NCBI GenBank assembly: GCA_900454475.1
Contig: UGSS01000002.1
Span: forward strand, 2,189,605 to 2,253,604
Direction: 5' to 3'
DNA from: [Pasteurella] mairii
GTDB lineage: Bacteria > Pseudomonadota > Gammaproteobacteria > Enterobacterales > Pasteurellaceae
Length of the DNA: 64,000 bases
Made by a program: the position numbers and the translations under genes. Of this stretch, positions 13,734-22,840 are shown in pieces (the first letter of the stretch is position 1; every line of letters begins with the position of its first letter). The notes beneath the pieces were generated by a model. It was not told the DNA's origin. It saw only the letters and a list, made by a program, of their open reading frames with translations, and made no database searches.

Positions 13734-14381
13734 ATGAACATGAAAGTAAACACACAAAAAGCCCGAGAACTCTGTCAACAATTAGAGGAGCTTATCGGTG
13801 ACATCAAAATCAAAAGACTATTTATTGGATGTGGTCTCTTCAAGGATGAAGACTTATTTGGAATGTGTCAGGGAGAAATTCTTTATCTCAAGGCGACAGG
13901 TGAACTGGCTAAATACTTTGAGTCGCTCGGTGCGGTATCTTATTTAATTACTGCGCCGAATTCTCGTCTCACGATAAGTAATTATTACAGATTACCTAAA
14001 TATGTTATGGATGACAAAAAAGCTTTCAAACGCTGTTTAATTCTCTCAATTGAACAAGCAAAAAAGCTACGAATTGCCATGGAGCTGGCAAAAAAAAAGC
14101 GAATTAAAGAATTGATTAATTTGTCAATTAAACATGAGCGTCTACTGGCTAAAATACAGGTTTATGATGTAGAAACCTTTAAAACAGTCGGAGCAGCCAA
14201 TTGTTATGTTCGGTTAAAAAAACTTGGCATTTCTGTCAATATTTCTCTTTATTGGTCTCTTGCAGCAGCGCTATTGAATAAATATGTGATTTTACTCACG
14301 TCCCAAGAAAAGAAAAAATTGATTGCTGAATTAAATACAGCGCTTTGGAATGCCGGTCTAAAACCAGTAAAAACAGAATAG
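13734..14381 (+). CDS. tfoX: Competence activator TfoX/Sxy
   Basis: At 215 aa this matches the size of H. influenzae Sxy and has its two-domain layout. The TfoX N-terminal domain contains LFIGCGLFKDEDLFG and LYLKATGEL. The C-terminal domain contains INLSIKHERLLAKIQV and TFKTVGAANCYVRLKK. Sxy works with CRP at CRP-S sites to switch on DNA-uptake genes, which fits a genome full of uptake signals. The ATG at 13734 has AAGGATCTTGT upstream. A strong terminator follows. Confidence 0.87.
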   Translation: MNMKVNTQKARELCQQLEELIGDIKIKRLFIGCGLFKDEDLFGMCQGEILYLKATGELAKYFESLGAVSYLITAPNSRLTISNYYRLPKYVMDDKKAFKRCLILSIEQAKKLRIAMELAKKKRIKELINLSIKHERLLAKIQVYDVETFKTVGAANCYVRLKKLGISVNISLYWSLAAALLNKYVILLTSQEKKKLIAELNTALWNAGLKPVKTE

Positions 14382-14402
14382 TCTGATTACATTCCTAAAA
14401 CC

Positions 14403-14429
14403 AAAAGAGTTGGCTATGCCAACTCTTTT
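14403..14429 (+). terminator. Rho-independent terminator of tfoX
   Basis: A perfect 12-bp stem AAAAGAGTTGGC / GCCAACTCTTTT with a 3-nt loop, followed by T-rich sequence. Confidence 0.9.
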
Positions 14430-14511
14430 ATTTATTAACTGTGCCTCATAAGTCCTCAAAACAGTATTCCCACCACATACACTTGAACAGGCTGTTAATA
14501 CAAAAAAGACC

Positions 14512-14536
14512 CTATCCCAAATTCTGTGTAAACACC
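14512..14536. mobile_element. Solo IS256-type terminal repeat remnant
   Basis: CTATCCCAAATTCTGTGTAA... closely resembles the left end of the IS256 remnant at 22841-22865 (CTATCCCCCAAATTGTGTAA...). No transposase frame follows, so this is probably an orphan end. Confidence 0.5.
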
Positions 14537-14555
14537 CATTTCAACTTAATGGTGA

Positions 14556-14939
14556 TCGTTTACTCGGACCGCCACCACCCTAGAAACACTTTCAGACATT
14601 GCCGATAAGTTGTTATTTCTCCGCATTGAACTTGAGGCACAGCAAGAAAGACTAGAAAGATTGGAGGATGTGATCAATCAGCTGGCGGAATTAGTTAACG
14701 AGGTAAGCCATGACAGAATGTAACGTTACCCGGATTTACCCAAAAAGGGAAATCAAGCTTACCCAAATCAGGGAACCACAAAAGAAACTATTACAAAAGA
14801 AAAAATAAATATAACCCCCTTCCCCCCTAAAGCGAGACACCACCAGCAAAAAATGTCAGAGGTATGGGGGAAATCTTCACACCTTAAAGGGTTCAGCATT
14901 TCCTTGATACCTTTTAAGCGTGGTCAACTGTTGCGATAA
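14556..14939 (+). pseudogene. Decayed phage-like genes
   Basis: Three short overlapping open stretches are visible. One (14556-14723) reads LETLSDIADKLLFLRIELEA... and predicts a coiled coil, but has no start codon. A 32-aa frame starts at 14710. A third (to 14939) reads NQAYPNQGTTKETITKEKIN and resembles the low-complexity linker of phage replication proteins. None is complete. The patch looks like prophage debris, and the family assignment is tentative. Confidence 0.4.
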
Positions 14940-14980
14940 CGAAACATTTGAGTTGTGGGCATATGTCCATAACTGAACCA

Positions 14981-15027
14981 ATCCAAATTTGGATTTGATT
15001 AAATAACACACAAAATCCAATTTTGGA
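14981..15027. promoter_or_regulatory. Two operator-like palindromes
   Basis: TCCAAATTTGGA (14982-14993) is a perfect palindrome, and TCCAATTTTGGA (15016-15027) is nearly identical 34 bp away, about three helical turns. They lie just upstream of the 15062 gene. Paired palindromes at this spacing suggest a dimeric repressor, which is not identifiable here. Confidence 0.5.
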
Positions 15028-15061
15028 CTTTGTTTTAAAAACAATGACTTACAGGAAAAGT

Positions 15062-15313
15062 ATGAAAGTCAAAATCAATAAAAAATTTTTACTCACCACC
15101 GCTATCAAGCACTATTTGAAAGGCTATACAAATTACACCTTTATGAGCTTATACGACGATTTTGAGCCATTCCCGCTACATGAAGTTATCGAGCTGCAAA
15201 AAGAGCGTATAGGCGAGATTAATACGGAAATAGCCCAATGTGAAACCGAGTTTTTAAAAGGGCAGCTACTCAAGAATGAAATGATACTGAAGAAGTTAGA
15301 AAAGTTAATCTAA
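15062..15313 (+). CDS. Small hypothetical protein, phage- or island-associated
   Basis: The 83-aa product starts MKVKINKKFLLTTAIKHYLK and ends in a charged, probably coiled-coil region (ELQKERIGEINTEIAQ... KKLEKLI). I chose the ATG at 15062 because AGGAAAAG precedes it. An earlier in-frame start would run through the second palindrome. A terminator hairpin follows directly. Function not recognised. The surrounding debris suggests a phage or island origin. Confidence 0.5.
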   Translation: MKVKINKKFLLTTAIKHYLKGYTNYTFMSLYDDFEPFPLHEVIELQKERIGEINTEIAQCETEFLKGQLLKNEMILKKLEKLI

Positions 15314-15322
15314 AAACAAAAA

Positions 15323-15346
15323 TCCCGCTGGATAAACCAAGCGGGA
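15323..15346 (+). terminator. Terminator-like hairpin after the 15062 gene
   Basis: TCCCGCT and AGCGGGA pair across a 10-nt loop that itself holds a GG/CC pair. No strong T-run follows on the plus strand. Confidence 0.5.
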
Positions 15347-15743
15347 AATCATCAACACCGTATTAAACAGGGCTAAGGTTTAATATTTGACAACTTACAC
15401 CAACGGTGGGAGGGGGAGGGGTAAAAAGTTCAGGGAAAACGTCTCAAATACCGTCCCAAGAATTCCATATTATCGCTATTACAGTTTTTCCCCTTTTTTA
15501 TGTCGACTGAAAACTAATCAAATCTAAAGGTACTCCCGAGGGGTACCCCTTTCCACGGGGTTATAGGCGCGCGGAGAATGGCAATTTTTTGATATTTCGA
15601 CCGCCACCATCATGTGAATTAAACGCTTTTAACTGAATAAAAAATAGAATAACATTGAAGTAATGTGAAGTTGTCAAAAGTTGACATTGAACCTAAAACA
15701 GTAAAATGTAGTATCGGAAGGTGTAAAAATTAAACCGGTCACT
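15347..15743. other. Non-coding, degraded stretch left of the IS3 element
   Basis: About 400 bases without a supported gene. It contains G-rich and C-rich runs, and the flanking palindromes GGGGTACCCC and CCACGGGG near 15539-15562. I see no complete frame or RNA gene. Confidence 0.4.
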
Positions 15744-15775
15744 GATCTGCCCCATAAATTTGGACAGTTCATTAA

Positions 15776-16570
15776 TTAACTTAAATATTGAGCTCTGTAT
15801 TGCACAGGGCTCAAATTTTTTAAACTTAGTTTTATCCGTTTCTCATTATAGTAACGAATATGTTTATGTAATGCTTGTTCAAGTTCATCAACATTCGCAT
15901 ATTGATAGACGTAAAAACATTCTGATTTTAACACACTAAAAAAACTTTCAATCACTGCATTATCATAACAGTTCCCACGTCGGCTCATGCTTTGAATCGT
16001 ATAAGGCGAGCCATCTTCTCTCATTAACATTTTTCGCCAACGCGCTAGCCCATACAAATACCCTTGATCACTATGGATTATCGGTAAATCATCTTCGTTT
16101 AATTGGGAAAGTGTTTTCTTTAACATTGTGGCAACCAAAGCAAAATTAGGGCGACGACTGATGTGATAAGCAATAATCTCTCGATTAGCTAAATCCATCA
16201 TCGACGATAAATAACGCTTTTCATCTCCTACTCTAAACTCTGTCACATCTGTTACTAGTTTTTGTTTAAGTTTTGTTGCATTAAAATCACGTTCGAGTAA
16301 ATTCGGTGCAATATGACTCGTTTTACCGTATTTTTTACGTCGTTTCACTTTCACACAAGAACGAATATTGAGGGCTTGCATATGAGCAAGAACCGTTTTC
16401 CCACTCATAAAAATCCCCTCAGCTTGCAATTTAGCACGAATAATTCGATAACCATCACGTCCCCCATTAGTTTGATGGAGAGCCAAAACCTTAGCTCTCA
16501 TCGTTTGGTGAGCGACTTCTTTTGGAGAATAATAGAAAGTTGAACGTGGTAATGCCATGATTTTCAACAA
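15776..16570 (-). CDS. IS3-family transposase OrfB (DDE integrase core)
   Basis: This is an rve-type integrase of 264 aa. The DDE residues are in KLVTDVTEF, PIIHSDQGY and CYDNAVIESFF. An HTH_21-like N-terminus (GGRDGYRIIRAKLQAEG) precedes. The frame stays open upstream to about 16640 without an ATG (DIVNALKSKHNLPLLLK). The A-rich AAAAAAAAGCGGAAAAAAGG stretch there is a likely slippage site, so the active product is probably an OrfAB fusion as in other IS3 elements. Confidence 0.88.
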   Translation of the reverse strand: MLKIMALPRSTFYYSPKEVAHQTMRAKVLALHQTNGGRDGYRIIRAKLQAEGIFMSGKTVLAHMQALNIRSCVKVKRRKKYGKTSHIAPNLLERDFNATKLKQKLVTDVTEFRVGDEKRYLSSMMDLANREIIAYHISRRPNFALVATMLKKTLSQLNEDDLPIIHSDQGYLYGLARWRKMLMREDGSPYTIQSMSRRGNCYDNAVIESFFSVLKSECFYVYQYANVDELEQALHKHIRYYNEKRIKLSLKNLSPVQYRAQYLS

Positions 16571-16593
16571 TAACGGTAAGTTATGCTTTGATT

Positions 16594-16951
16594 TTAAGGC
16601 ATTAACGATATCCCTTTTTTCCGCTTTTTTTTCTCATCCAACTCCTTGAGCTTTTTTAAGCAAGCATTTTCCGCTTCAAGATATTCAATTCGTCTTAGCA
16701 ATTCATTGATATCATTTGGATTTCTCACCTTAAGTGAACCGTCAAATTTAGGTTTTGCCATTGTATGTTTCTGGTTAGGTTGTCGAATAAGCCCATTGAT
16801 ACCGCATTTTTCGAATCGTTGCAACCACATCACGACAGAAGCGTGTGTCGGAATAGAGAAAAATTGTGCGACTTCACGCCCCCCCCATTTGGTGATTTAA
16901 CACATATTGAATAACTTGAAATTTGAATTCTGTTGAATAATGTTTACCCAT
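16594..16951 (-). pseudogene. IS3-family OrfA, frameshifted in a G8 tract
   Basis: The gene begins MGKHYSTEFKFQVIQYVLNHQ at 16951 and then stops shortly after a run of eight G (C8 at 16879-16886). Removing one base restores GREVAQFFSIPTHASVVMWLQRF and the rest of a normal helix-turn-helix OrfA with a leucine-zipper tail (LLRRIEYLEAENACLKKL). The element is therefore probably inactive, unless the tract length varies or the base is an assembly error. Confidence 0.8.
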
Positions 16952-17137
16952 AAAAATCTGCACCTTATTTAGTTGATTTATTTGTCCAACTTTTGGGGTG
17001 CAGATCACTAAGTAATTAGCGGCTTTTTTCATGTCCCTTTTTCTCTTAAGCCGATTAATGATGTTATAGCTTCTGAGATTGTGTTTTTTATGTTATGGTA
17101 ACAACATCTCGTGGCGTCTTTAATCAAATCATGGCTT

Positions 17138-17965
17138 ATGACAGAAAAAAACGTATTACTCACTCCAATGCTTTTGCAAGCGACATTAACCATCGCCCAT
17201 CAAGCCGGCGAGCTGTTAACGCGTTTTTATTCCACTAATATCAAAATTCACACCAAATCCGATAATACGCCGGTGACTGAAGCGGATTTAGCGGTTAGTC
17301 AATTTTTAAGCGAAAAACTGACCGCACTTACGCCCGCTATTCCGGTGTTATCGGAAGAAAGTCAGTATATTTCCTTAGGGCAACGCCAAACTTGGGAATG
17401 CTATTGGCTTATTGATCCCCTTGATGGTACACGGCAATTTATCAACCGCAGCGGACAATTTTCCGTATTAATCGCTCTGATACAACAAAATCGACCCGTT
17501 TTAGGCATAATCCACACTCCGATTTTGCAACAAACGTTTTATGCCACCAAAGGCAATGGCGCCTATAAAATTGACCATGGACAACAGGAAAAATTGCAAT
17601 ATCGTCCGCTGGATGCCAATCAGCCTATTCATATTGTGGTAGGCGCGGCGGGAGCTGTTGCAAAAGTGCGGTCGATTTTATCACCAAATTTTCAATATCA
17701 ATTTCAAATTTATGGCTCAAGCGGATTAAAAAGTACCTTGGTTGCCGGCAATATTGCCGATTGCTATATTCGTTTGGGCAAAACAGGGGAATGGGATACT
17801 GCCGCATCAGAAATTATTCTAGCGGAAATGGGCGGGAAAATTATGGATTTAAACTTTAATCCGCTTACCTATAATCAGCGTGAAACCTTTGTTAATCCTG
17901 ATTTTATCATGGTTTCCGACGCGCAGTTTAATTGGCGAAAAATCTTTCAATATAATTCATTATAA
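17138..17965 (+). CDS. cysQ: 3'(2'),5'-bisphosphate nucleotidase CysQ
   Basis: This inositol monophosphatase-fold enzyme hydrolyses 3'-phosphoadenosine 5'-phosphate from sulfur assimilation. Metal-site motifs are LSEES, WLIDPLDGTRQFI and GEWDTAASEIIL. The start is uncertain. ATG 17138 is used here, a GTG at 17111 and an ATG at 17168 are in frame, and none has a clear ribosome site. Two uptake signals lie in the gene. The IS3 element inserted about 130 bp upstream and may have displaced its promoter. Confidence 0.87.
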   Translation: MTEKNVLLTPMLLQATLTIAHQAGELLTRFYSTNIKIHTKSDNTPVTEADLAVSQFLSEKLTALTPAIPVLSEESQYISLGQRQTWECYWLIDPLDGTRQFINRSGQFSVLIALIQQNRPVLGIIHTPILQQTFYATKGNGAYKIDHGQQEKLQYRPLDANQPIHIVVGAAGAVAKVRSILSPNFQYQFQIYGSSGLKSTLVAGNIADCYIRLGKTGEWDTAASEIILAEMGGKIMDLNFNPLTYNQRETFVNPDFIMVSDAQFNWRKIFQYNSL

Positions 17966-18035
17966 CTATTGGTAATTTGTATCGTTTCAGCATATTATAG
18001 CCATTCATTGTAGTTTTTATAAGTTGTAGGATAAA

Positions 18036-19526
18036 ATGAACGCAAACGCAGAAAATAATTGTATTGTCATTTTTGGTGCCTCCGGTGACTTGACTCACCG
18101 CAAATTAATTCCGGCACTATTTAATTTATATAAAATCGGTCGCTTAACCGAAAACTTTTCCGTTTTGGGTGTGGCGCGCAGCGACATGAACGACGAAACC
18201 TTTCGACAAAAGATGCGTGAGGCTTTAATCAAAACGGAAAATCCGGCTCCTACCATTTTAGAAAAATTTTGTAGCCATCTTTATTATCAAACCCTAAACA
18301 CTTCTGACGCAGCGGATTATGGCAAACTGATTCCGCGCCTTGACGAATTACATGATCAATATAACACTGCCGGTAACACGCTTTATTATTTATCAACGCC
18401 ACCGAGTTTATATGGCGTTATTCCCGAATGTTTAGCCGCGCATGGATTAAATACCGAAGAATTTGGTTGGAAACGTATTATTGTCGAAAAACCGTTTGGT
18501 TATGACATCAAAACTGCAAAAGCGCTGGATGTGCAAATTCACCGTTTCTTTGAAGAGCATCAAATTTATCGTATCGACCATTATTTGGGTAAAGAAACCG
18601 TACAAAACTTATTGGTATTACGTTTTTCCAACGGATTATTTGAACCGCTGTGGAACCGTAATTTTATTGATTATGTTGAAATTACCGGTGCAGAAGAAAT
18701 TGGCGTTGAAGAACGTGGCGGTTATTATGATGGTTCTGGCGCGATGCGTGATATGTTCCAAAACCATTTATTACAAGTGTTAGCGATGGTTGCTATGGAG
18801 CCGCCGGCAATTATCAATGCGGATTCTATGCGTGATGAAGTAGCGAAAGTGTTGCATTGTTTGCACCCACTAAGCGAAGAAGATGTTAAAAATAACTTGG
18901 TGTTAGGGCAATATACCGCTGCCAATATCCGAGGTGAAGCTGCCAAAGGCTATTTGCAAGAAAAAGGGGTGCCGCCGGATTCCATGACGGAAACCTATAT
19001 GGCATTGCGTTGTGAGATTGATAACTGGCGTTGGGCGGGTGTTCCGTTCTATGTTCGTACTGGAAAACGCTTACCAACGCGTGTCACCGAAGTGGTGATT
19101 CATTTCAAAACCACGCCACATCCAGTATTTAGCCAAAACGCGCCGGAAAATAAATTGATTATCCGCATCCAACCAGACGAGGGCATTTCAATGCGCTTTG
19201 GCTTGAAAAAACCGGGCGCCGGCTTTGAAGCAAAAGAAGTGTCAATGGACTTCCGTTATGCAGATTTGGCGTCGCCAAGCATTTTAACCGCTTACGATCG
19301 TTTGTTGCTAGATGCTATGAAAGGGGATGCCACTTTATTTGCACGTACCGACGCGGTACACGCTTGTTGGAAATTTGTACAGCCGATTTTGGATTACAAA
19401 GCCGCTCGCGGACGTATTTATGAATATGAGGCTGGAACTTGGGGACCAACGGAAGCCGATAAATTGATTGCAAAATCCGGTCGCGTTTGGCGTAAACCTA
19501 CCGGCGCAATGAGAAAAAAAGTGTAA
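18036..19526 (+). CDS. zwf: Glucose-6-phosphate 1-dehydrogenase
   Basis: This is the first enzyme of the oxidative pentose phosphate pathway, reducing NADP+. The nucleotide-binding motif is [14 protein letters not shown] at the N-terminus. The catalytic motif is [13 protein letters not shown], and the substrate site IIVEKPFG is present. At 496 aa it is full length. AAGTTGTAGG precedes the ATG. The genes for the next two steps, pgl and gnd, follow on the same strand. Confidence 0.96.
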   Translation: MNANAENNCIVIFGASGDLTHRKLIPALFNLYKIGRLTENFSVLGVARSDMNDETFRQKMREALIKTENPAPTILEKFCSHLYYQTLNTSDAADYGKLIPRLDELHDQYNTAGNTLYYLSTPPSLYGVIPECLAAHGLNTEEFGWKRIIVEKPFGYDIKTAKALDVQIHRFFEEHQIYRIDHYLGKETVQNLLVLRFSNGLFEPLWNRNFIDYVEITGAEEIGVEERGGYYDGSGAMRDMFQNHLLQVLAMVAMEPPAIINADSMRDEVAKVLHCLHPLSEEDVKNNLVLGQYTAANIRGEAAKGYLQEKGVPPDSMTETYMALRCEIDNWRWAGVPFYVRTGKRLPTRVTEVVIHFKTTPHPVFSQNAPENKLIIRIQPDEGISMRFGLKKPGAGFEAKEVSMDFRYADLASPSILTAYDRLLLDAMKGDATLFARTDAVHACWKFVQPILDYKAARGRIYEYEAGTWGPTEADKLIAKSGRVWRKPTGAMRKKV

Positions 19527-19529
19527 CTA

Positions 19530-19600
19530 CGTAGGGTGGGCTTGCCGACCCACCGTTCTACCAACGATTGTTATTGGTGGGCTAGTAAGCCCACCCTACG
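19530..19600. repeat. GTAGGGTGGGC palindromic intergenic repeat, copy 1
   Basis: CGTAGGGTGGGC at 19530-19541 and GCCCACCCTACG at 19589-19600 are inverted ends of a 71-bp element. An inner GGTGGG/CCCACC pair is also present. It fills the zwf-pgl gap and may act as a processing or attenuation hairpin. Confidence 0.85.
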
Positions 19601-19608
19601 GAGATATA

Positions 19609-20307
19609 ATGAATTATATTACATTCCCAACCGCGCAAAATGTGGTGGAAAAAATTGCACAAGAATTTGTGCTTTATAGCCAAATTAACCGCCCGGTGCA
19701 TATTTCTTTATCCGGTGGTTCAACGCCAAAATTGTTATTCAAAACCCTTGCCCAAGCGCCTTACAAAAGCCAAGTGCGGTGGCAAAATTTGCATTTTTGG
19801 TGGGGCGATGATCGCATGGTGGTGCCAACAGCTCCGGAAAGCAATTATGGTGAAGTGCAAAAATTATTGTTCGATCATATTAAAATCCCAACGGAAAATA
19901 TTCATCGTATTCGTGGCGAAGAACCCGTTGAGCAGGAATTAAAACGTTTTAAACAAGAGCTAAGTGCGGTCGTTCCTGAGCAAGTTTTTGATTGGATTAT
20001 TTTAGGCATGGGAACCGACGGTCATACAGCATCCCTTTTCCCGCACCAAACGGATTTCAACGATCCGAATTTAGCGGTGATCGCCAAACATCCCGAAACG
20101 GGGCAAATCCGCATTTCAAAAACTGCGAAACTCATTGAACAAGCAAAACGTATTACTTATTTAGTGACCGGTGCCAGCAAAGCGGAAATTTTAAAAGAAA
20201 TTCAGACCGCACTTCCAGAAGATTTGCCTTATCCTGCGGCAAAAATTCAAGCGAAAAATGGCGTAACGGAGTGGTATTTGGATAAAGAGGCAGCGGCATT
20301 ACTCTAA
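19609..20307 (+). CDS. pgl: 6-phosphogluconolactonase
   Basis: A DevB/SOL-type lactonase of 232 aa that hydrolyses 6-phosphogluconolactone. Family motifs are HISLSGGSTPKLLF, WGDDRMV and WIILGMGTDGHTASLFP. GGAGATATA precedes the ATG. The stop TAA overlaps the ATG of the next gene (TAATG), so the two are translationally coupled. Three uptake-signal cores lie inside. Confidence 0.94.
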   Translation: MNYITFPTAQNVVEKIAQEFVLYSQINRPVHISLSGGSTPKLLFKTLAQAPYKSQVRWQNLHFWWGDDRMVVPTAPESNYGEVQKLLFDHIKIPTENIHRIRGEEPVEQELKRFKQELSAVVPEQVFDWIILGMGTDGHTASLFPHQTDFNDPNLAVIAKHPETGQIRISKTAKLIEQAKRITYLVTGASKAEILKEIQTALPEDLPYPAAKIQAKNGVTEWYLDKEAAALL

Positions 20308-20666
20308 TGTTAATTATTGCCTATATTTTAATAATTCTTGTTGCCCTTGAGCATTTCTATATTATGTATTTAGAAATATTTGCTTTAGACAGCCCAAAGG
20401 CGAGACAAATTTTTAATTTAGATGAACAAACCGCAACCAATCCGAAAATTCAGTTGTTGTTTGCCAATCAAGGTTTATACAATGGTTTTTTAGCGGCAGG
20501 GATTATTTTTTCCCTTTGCATTCAACAAAGTGCGGTCACTTTTTTCTTTTTAATTTGCGTGATTGTGGCGGCGGTTTATGGGGCATTGAGTTCGAAGAAT
20601 AAAGGCATTTTGATTAAGCAGGGAATGCCGGCGGTGTTGGCGTTGGGGGGCAGTTTATTCGCATAA
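20307..20666 (+). CDS. DUF1304-family membrane protein
   Basis: A 119-aa protein with four predicted hydrophobic helices. Its N-terminal ALEHFYIMYLEIF motif and ANQGLYNGFLAAG segment are typical of DUF1304. Function is unknown. Its coupling to pgl suggests co-expression with the pentose phosphate genes. A palindromic repeat follows at once. Confidence 0.8.
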   Translation: MLIIAYILIILVALEHFYIMYLEIFALDSPKARQIFNLDEQTATNPKIQLLFANQGLYNGFLAAGIIFSLCIQQSAVTFFFLICVIVAAVYGALSSKNKGILIKQGMPAVLALGGSLFA

Positions 20667-20667
20667 T

Positions 20668-20742
20668 CGTAGGGTGGGCATCCTTGCCCACCAATAAAAT
20701 CAATTAAGTATTAGCAACGGTGGGCAGGGATGCCCACCCTAC
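20668..20742. repeat. GTAGGGTGGGC palindromic intergenic repeat, copy 2
   Basis: CGTAGGGTGGGC (20668-20679) and GCCCACCCTAC (20732-20742) flank inner GGTGGGC/GCCCACC copies. It is the same family as 19530-19600 with a different loop. Confidence 0.85.
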
Positions 20743-20810
20743 AAATTAAAGTGCGGTGAAAATTCAAGGAGTTTTCCGCAAAAAATTCAACAATCCAACA
20801 GGAGCAAAAA

Positions 20811-22265
20811 ATGTCAGTAAAAGGCGATATCGGCGTTATCGGTTTAGCGGTAATGGGTCAGAACCTTATTTTAAATATGAACGATAATGGCTTTAAAGTC
20901 GTGGCGTATAACCGTACTACTTCAAAAGTGGACGAATTTTTAGAAGGGGCGGCGAAAGGCACCAATATTATCGGGGCGTATTCGTTAGAAGATTTAGCGG
21001 CGAAGTTAGAAAAACCACGCAAAGTGATGTTAATGGTGCGTGCAGGTGAGGTCGTGGATCAATTTATTGACGCTTTACTACCGCACTTAGAAGAGGGCGA
21101 CATCATCATTGATGGCGGTAACTCAAACTACCCAGACACCAACCGTCGTGTGAAAGCATTAGCAGAAAAAGGCATTCGCTTTATCGGTTCAGGCGTGTCG
21201 GGCGGTGAAGAAGGGGCGCGTCACGGACCTTCGATTATGCCGGGTGGTAACAGCGAGGCGTGGCAATATGTGAAGCCGATTTTTCAAGCGATTTCAGCGA
21301 AAACCGACAAAGGCGAACCTTGCTGCGACTGGGTGGGCAAAGAGGGTGCCGGCCACTTTGTGAAAATGGTTCATAATGGTATTGAATATGGCGATATGCA
21401 GTTAATCTGTGAAGCCTACCAATTCTTAAAAGATGGCTTAGGCTTAAGCTATGACGAAATGCAGCAGATCTTTGCAGAATGGAAAAACACCGAATTAGAT
21501 AGCTATTTAATCGACATTACGACCGATATTTTAGGTTACAAAGATACAGACGGTACACCGCTTGTGGAAAAAATCCTTGATACCGCAGGTCAAAAAGGCA
21601 CGGGTAAATGGACAGGGATCAACGCATTAGATTCCGGTATTCCATTAACCTTAATCACCGAGTCGGTCTTCGCCCGTTGCGTTTCTTCATTCAAAGATCA
21701 ACGTGTTGCCGCCTCTAAACTGTTCAACAAAACCATTGGCAACGTGGAAGGCGACAAAAAAGTCTGGATTGAAGCAGTGCGCAAAGCGTTATTGGCGTCA
21801 AAAATCATCTCTTACGCACAAGGCTTTATGCTCATTCGTGAAGCGTCTGAAAATTTCGGTTGGGATATCAACTACGGTGCAACCGCATTATTATGGCGTG
21901 AGGGTTGTATCATTCGCAGCCGTTTCTTAGGCAATATTCGTGATGCGTACGAAGCAAACCCTGACTTGGTGTTCTTAGGTTCAGATGCGTACTTCAAAGG
22001 CATTTTAGAAAATGCGTTAAGCGACTGGCGTAAAGTGGTGGCGAAATCCATTGAAGTGGGTATCCCAATGCCTTGTATGGCGTCTGCGATCACGTTCTTA
22101 GATGGTTACACGTCAGAGCGTTTGCCAGCAAATTTACTCCAAGCACAACGTGACTACTTCGGTGCTCACACTTACGAGCGCACCGACAAACCACGTGGAG
22201 ACTTCTTCCACACTAACTGGACAGGGCGTGGTGGGAATACTGCTTCAACGACTTATGATGTGTAA
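20811..22265 (+). CDS. gnd: 6-phosphogluconate dehydrogenase, decarboxylating
   Basis: Gnd makes ribulose-5-phosphate and NADPH, completing the zwf-pgl-gnd pathway. The N-terminal Rossmann motif is GLAVMGQNLILNM, the substrate loop is GSGVSGGEEGARHGPSIMPGG, and the catalytic Lys/Asn are in HFVKMVHNGIEYGDMQ. At 484 aa with the GRGGNTASTTYDV end, it is full length. AACAGGAGCAAAA precedes the ATG. A strong terminator follows. Confidence 0.96.
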   Translation: MSVKGDIGVIGLAVMGQNLILNMNDNGFKVVAYNRTTSKVDEFLEGAAKGTNIIGAYSLEDLAAKLEKPRKVMLMVRAGEVVDQFIDALLPHLEEGDIIIDGGNSNYPDTNRRVKALAEKGIRFIGSGVSGGEEGARHGPSIMPGGNSEAWQYVKPIFQAISAKTDKGEPCCDWVGKEGAGHFVKMVHNGIEYGDMQLICEAYQFLKDGLGLSYDEMQQIFAEWKNTELDSYLIDITTDILGYKDTDGTPLVEKILDTAGQKGTGKWTGINALDSGIPLTLITESVFARCVSSFKDQRVAASKLFNKTIGNVEGDKKVWIEAVRKALLASKIISYAQGFMLIREASENFGWDINYGATALLWREGCIIRSRFLGNIRDAYEANPDLVFLGSDAYFKGILENALSDWRKVVAKSIEVGIPMPCMASAITFLDGYTSERLPANLLQAQRDYFGAHTYERTDKPRGDFFHTNWTGRGGNTASTTYDV

Positions 22266-22276
22266 GTGATAGACAC

Positions 22277-22306
22277 AAAAAGGCATAGTAAAAACTATGC
22301 CTTTTT
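22277..22306. terminator. Terminator after gnd
   Basis: A 13-bp perfect stem AAAAAGGCATAGT / ACTATGCCTTTTT that can work in both directions. Confidence 0.9.
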
Positions 22307-22324
22307 ACGTTTTTTATGCTTCAA

Positions 22325-22516
22325 TCATGAAATAATTTTCTTTAAATTTTCAATTTCAAATTCTAAACCTTCGCTGTTTCTGTTATAACTGGTATAAATA
22401 TAATCACTATTATTCATACAAAAAATAACACTTTTACCAGAATCGACTAAATCAGTATCATGTAAAGATTTGAGCAATTTGCACGAGTTTATCGTACTGT
22501 AATTTAGTATCACCAT
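22325..22516 (-). CDS. Small hypothetical protein, possibly a fragment
   Basis: A 63-aa frame (MVILNYSTINSCKLLKSLHDT...) reads as plausible protein, but no ribosome site or family is recognised. It lies at the transition from core genes to mobile DNA and may be the tail of a lost gene. Confidence 0.3.
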   Translation of the reverse strand: MVILNYSTINSCKLLKSLHDTDLVDSGKSVIFCMNNSDYIYTSYNRNSEGLEFEIENLKKIIS

Positions 22517-22675
22517 TTTTATTTTCTAAATAAAGTAGAAATTGTCCAAAAAAGGTTGTAATTGTCCTGTTTGTTACTGTTTTAAATTTATCTATTTTTT
22601 AGACTTTACATTGCATTTAGCAATCGTTTGCAAGATGCACTATCATTTTTTTTACATATTTAGAGGTCTTTAGCT

Positions 22676-22774
22676 ATGAAAAAGTTACTTATTACAACAG
22701 TATTGGCAGGTTTTGCTTTATCAACACAAGCGGAAGGTTGGTATGTACAAGGTGATTTGGGGTATTCGTTTTGA
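22676..22774 (+). pseudogene. Truncated Opa-like outer membrane beta-barrel protein
   Basis: Only the signal peptide and first strand remain: MKKLLITTVLAGFALSTQA, then EGWYVQGDLGYSF and a stop. This is the usual start of Haemophilus opacity-family porins. The body of the gene is missing where IS256-related DNA begins. Confidence 0.65.
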
Positions 22775-22840
22775 TTTCTAATAGGACATTAAATTAAGAA
22801 AGCGTTTAATTACCCTTAGCCTATTTTCAGTTTTGTGAGT

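Larger units (their letters stand above)
15744..17006 (-). mobile_element. IS3-family (IS150-like) insertion sequence
   Basis: A 1.26-kb element has ends GATCTGC...GCAGATC, extending into related inner sequence (CCATAAATTTGGACA against the complement of TGTCCAACTTTTGGGG). The trinucleotide ACT is repeated at 15741-15743 and 17007-17009, a 3-bp target duplication expected for IS3. It encodes orfA and orfB on the minus strand. The intact duplication indicates simple, fairly recent insertion between debris and cysQ. Confidence 0.85.
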
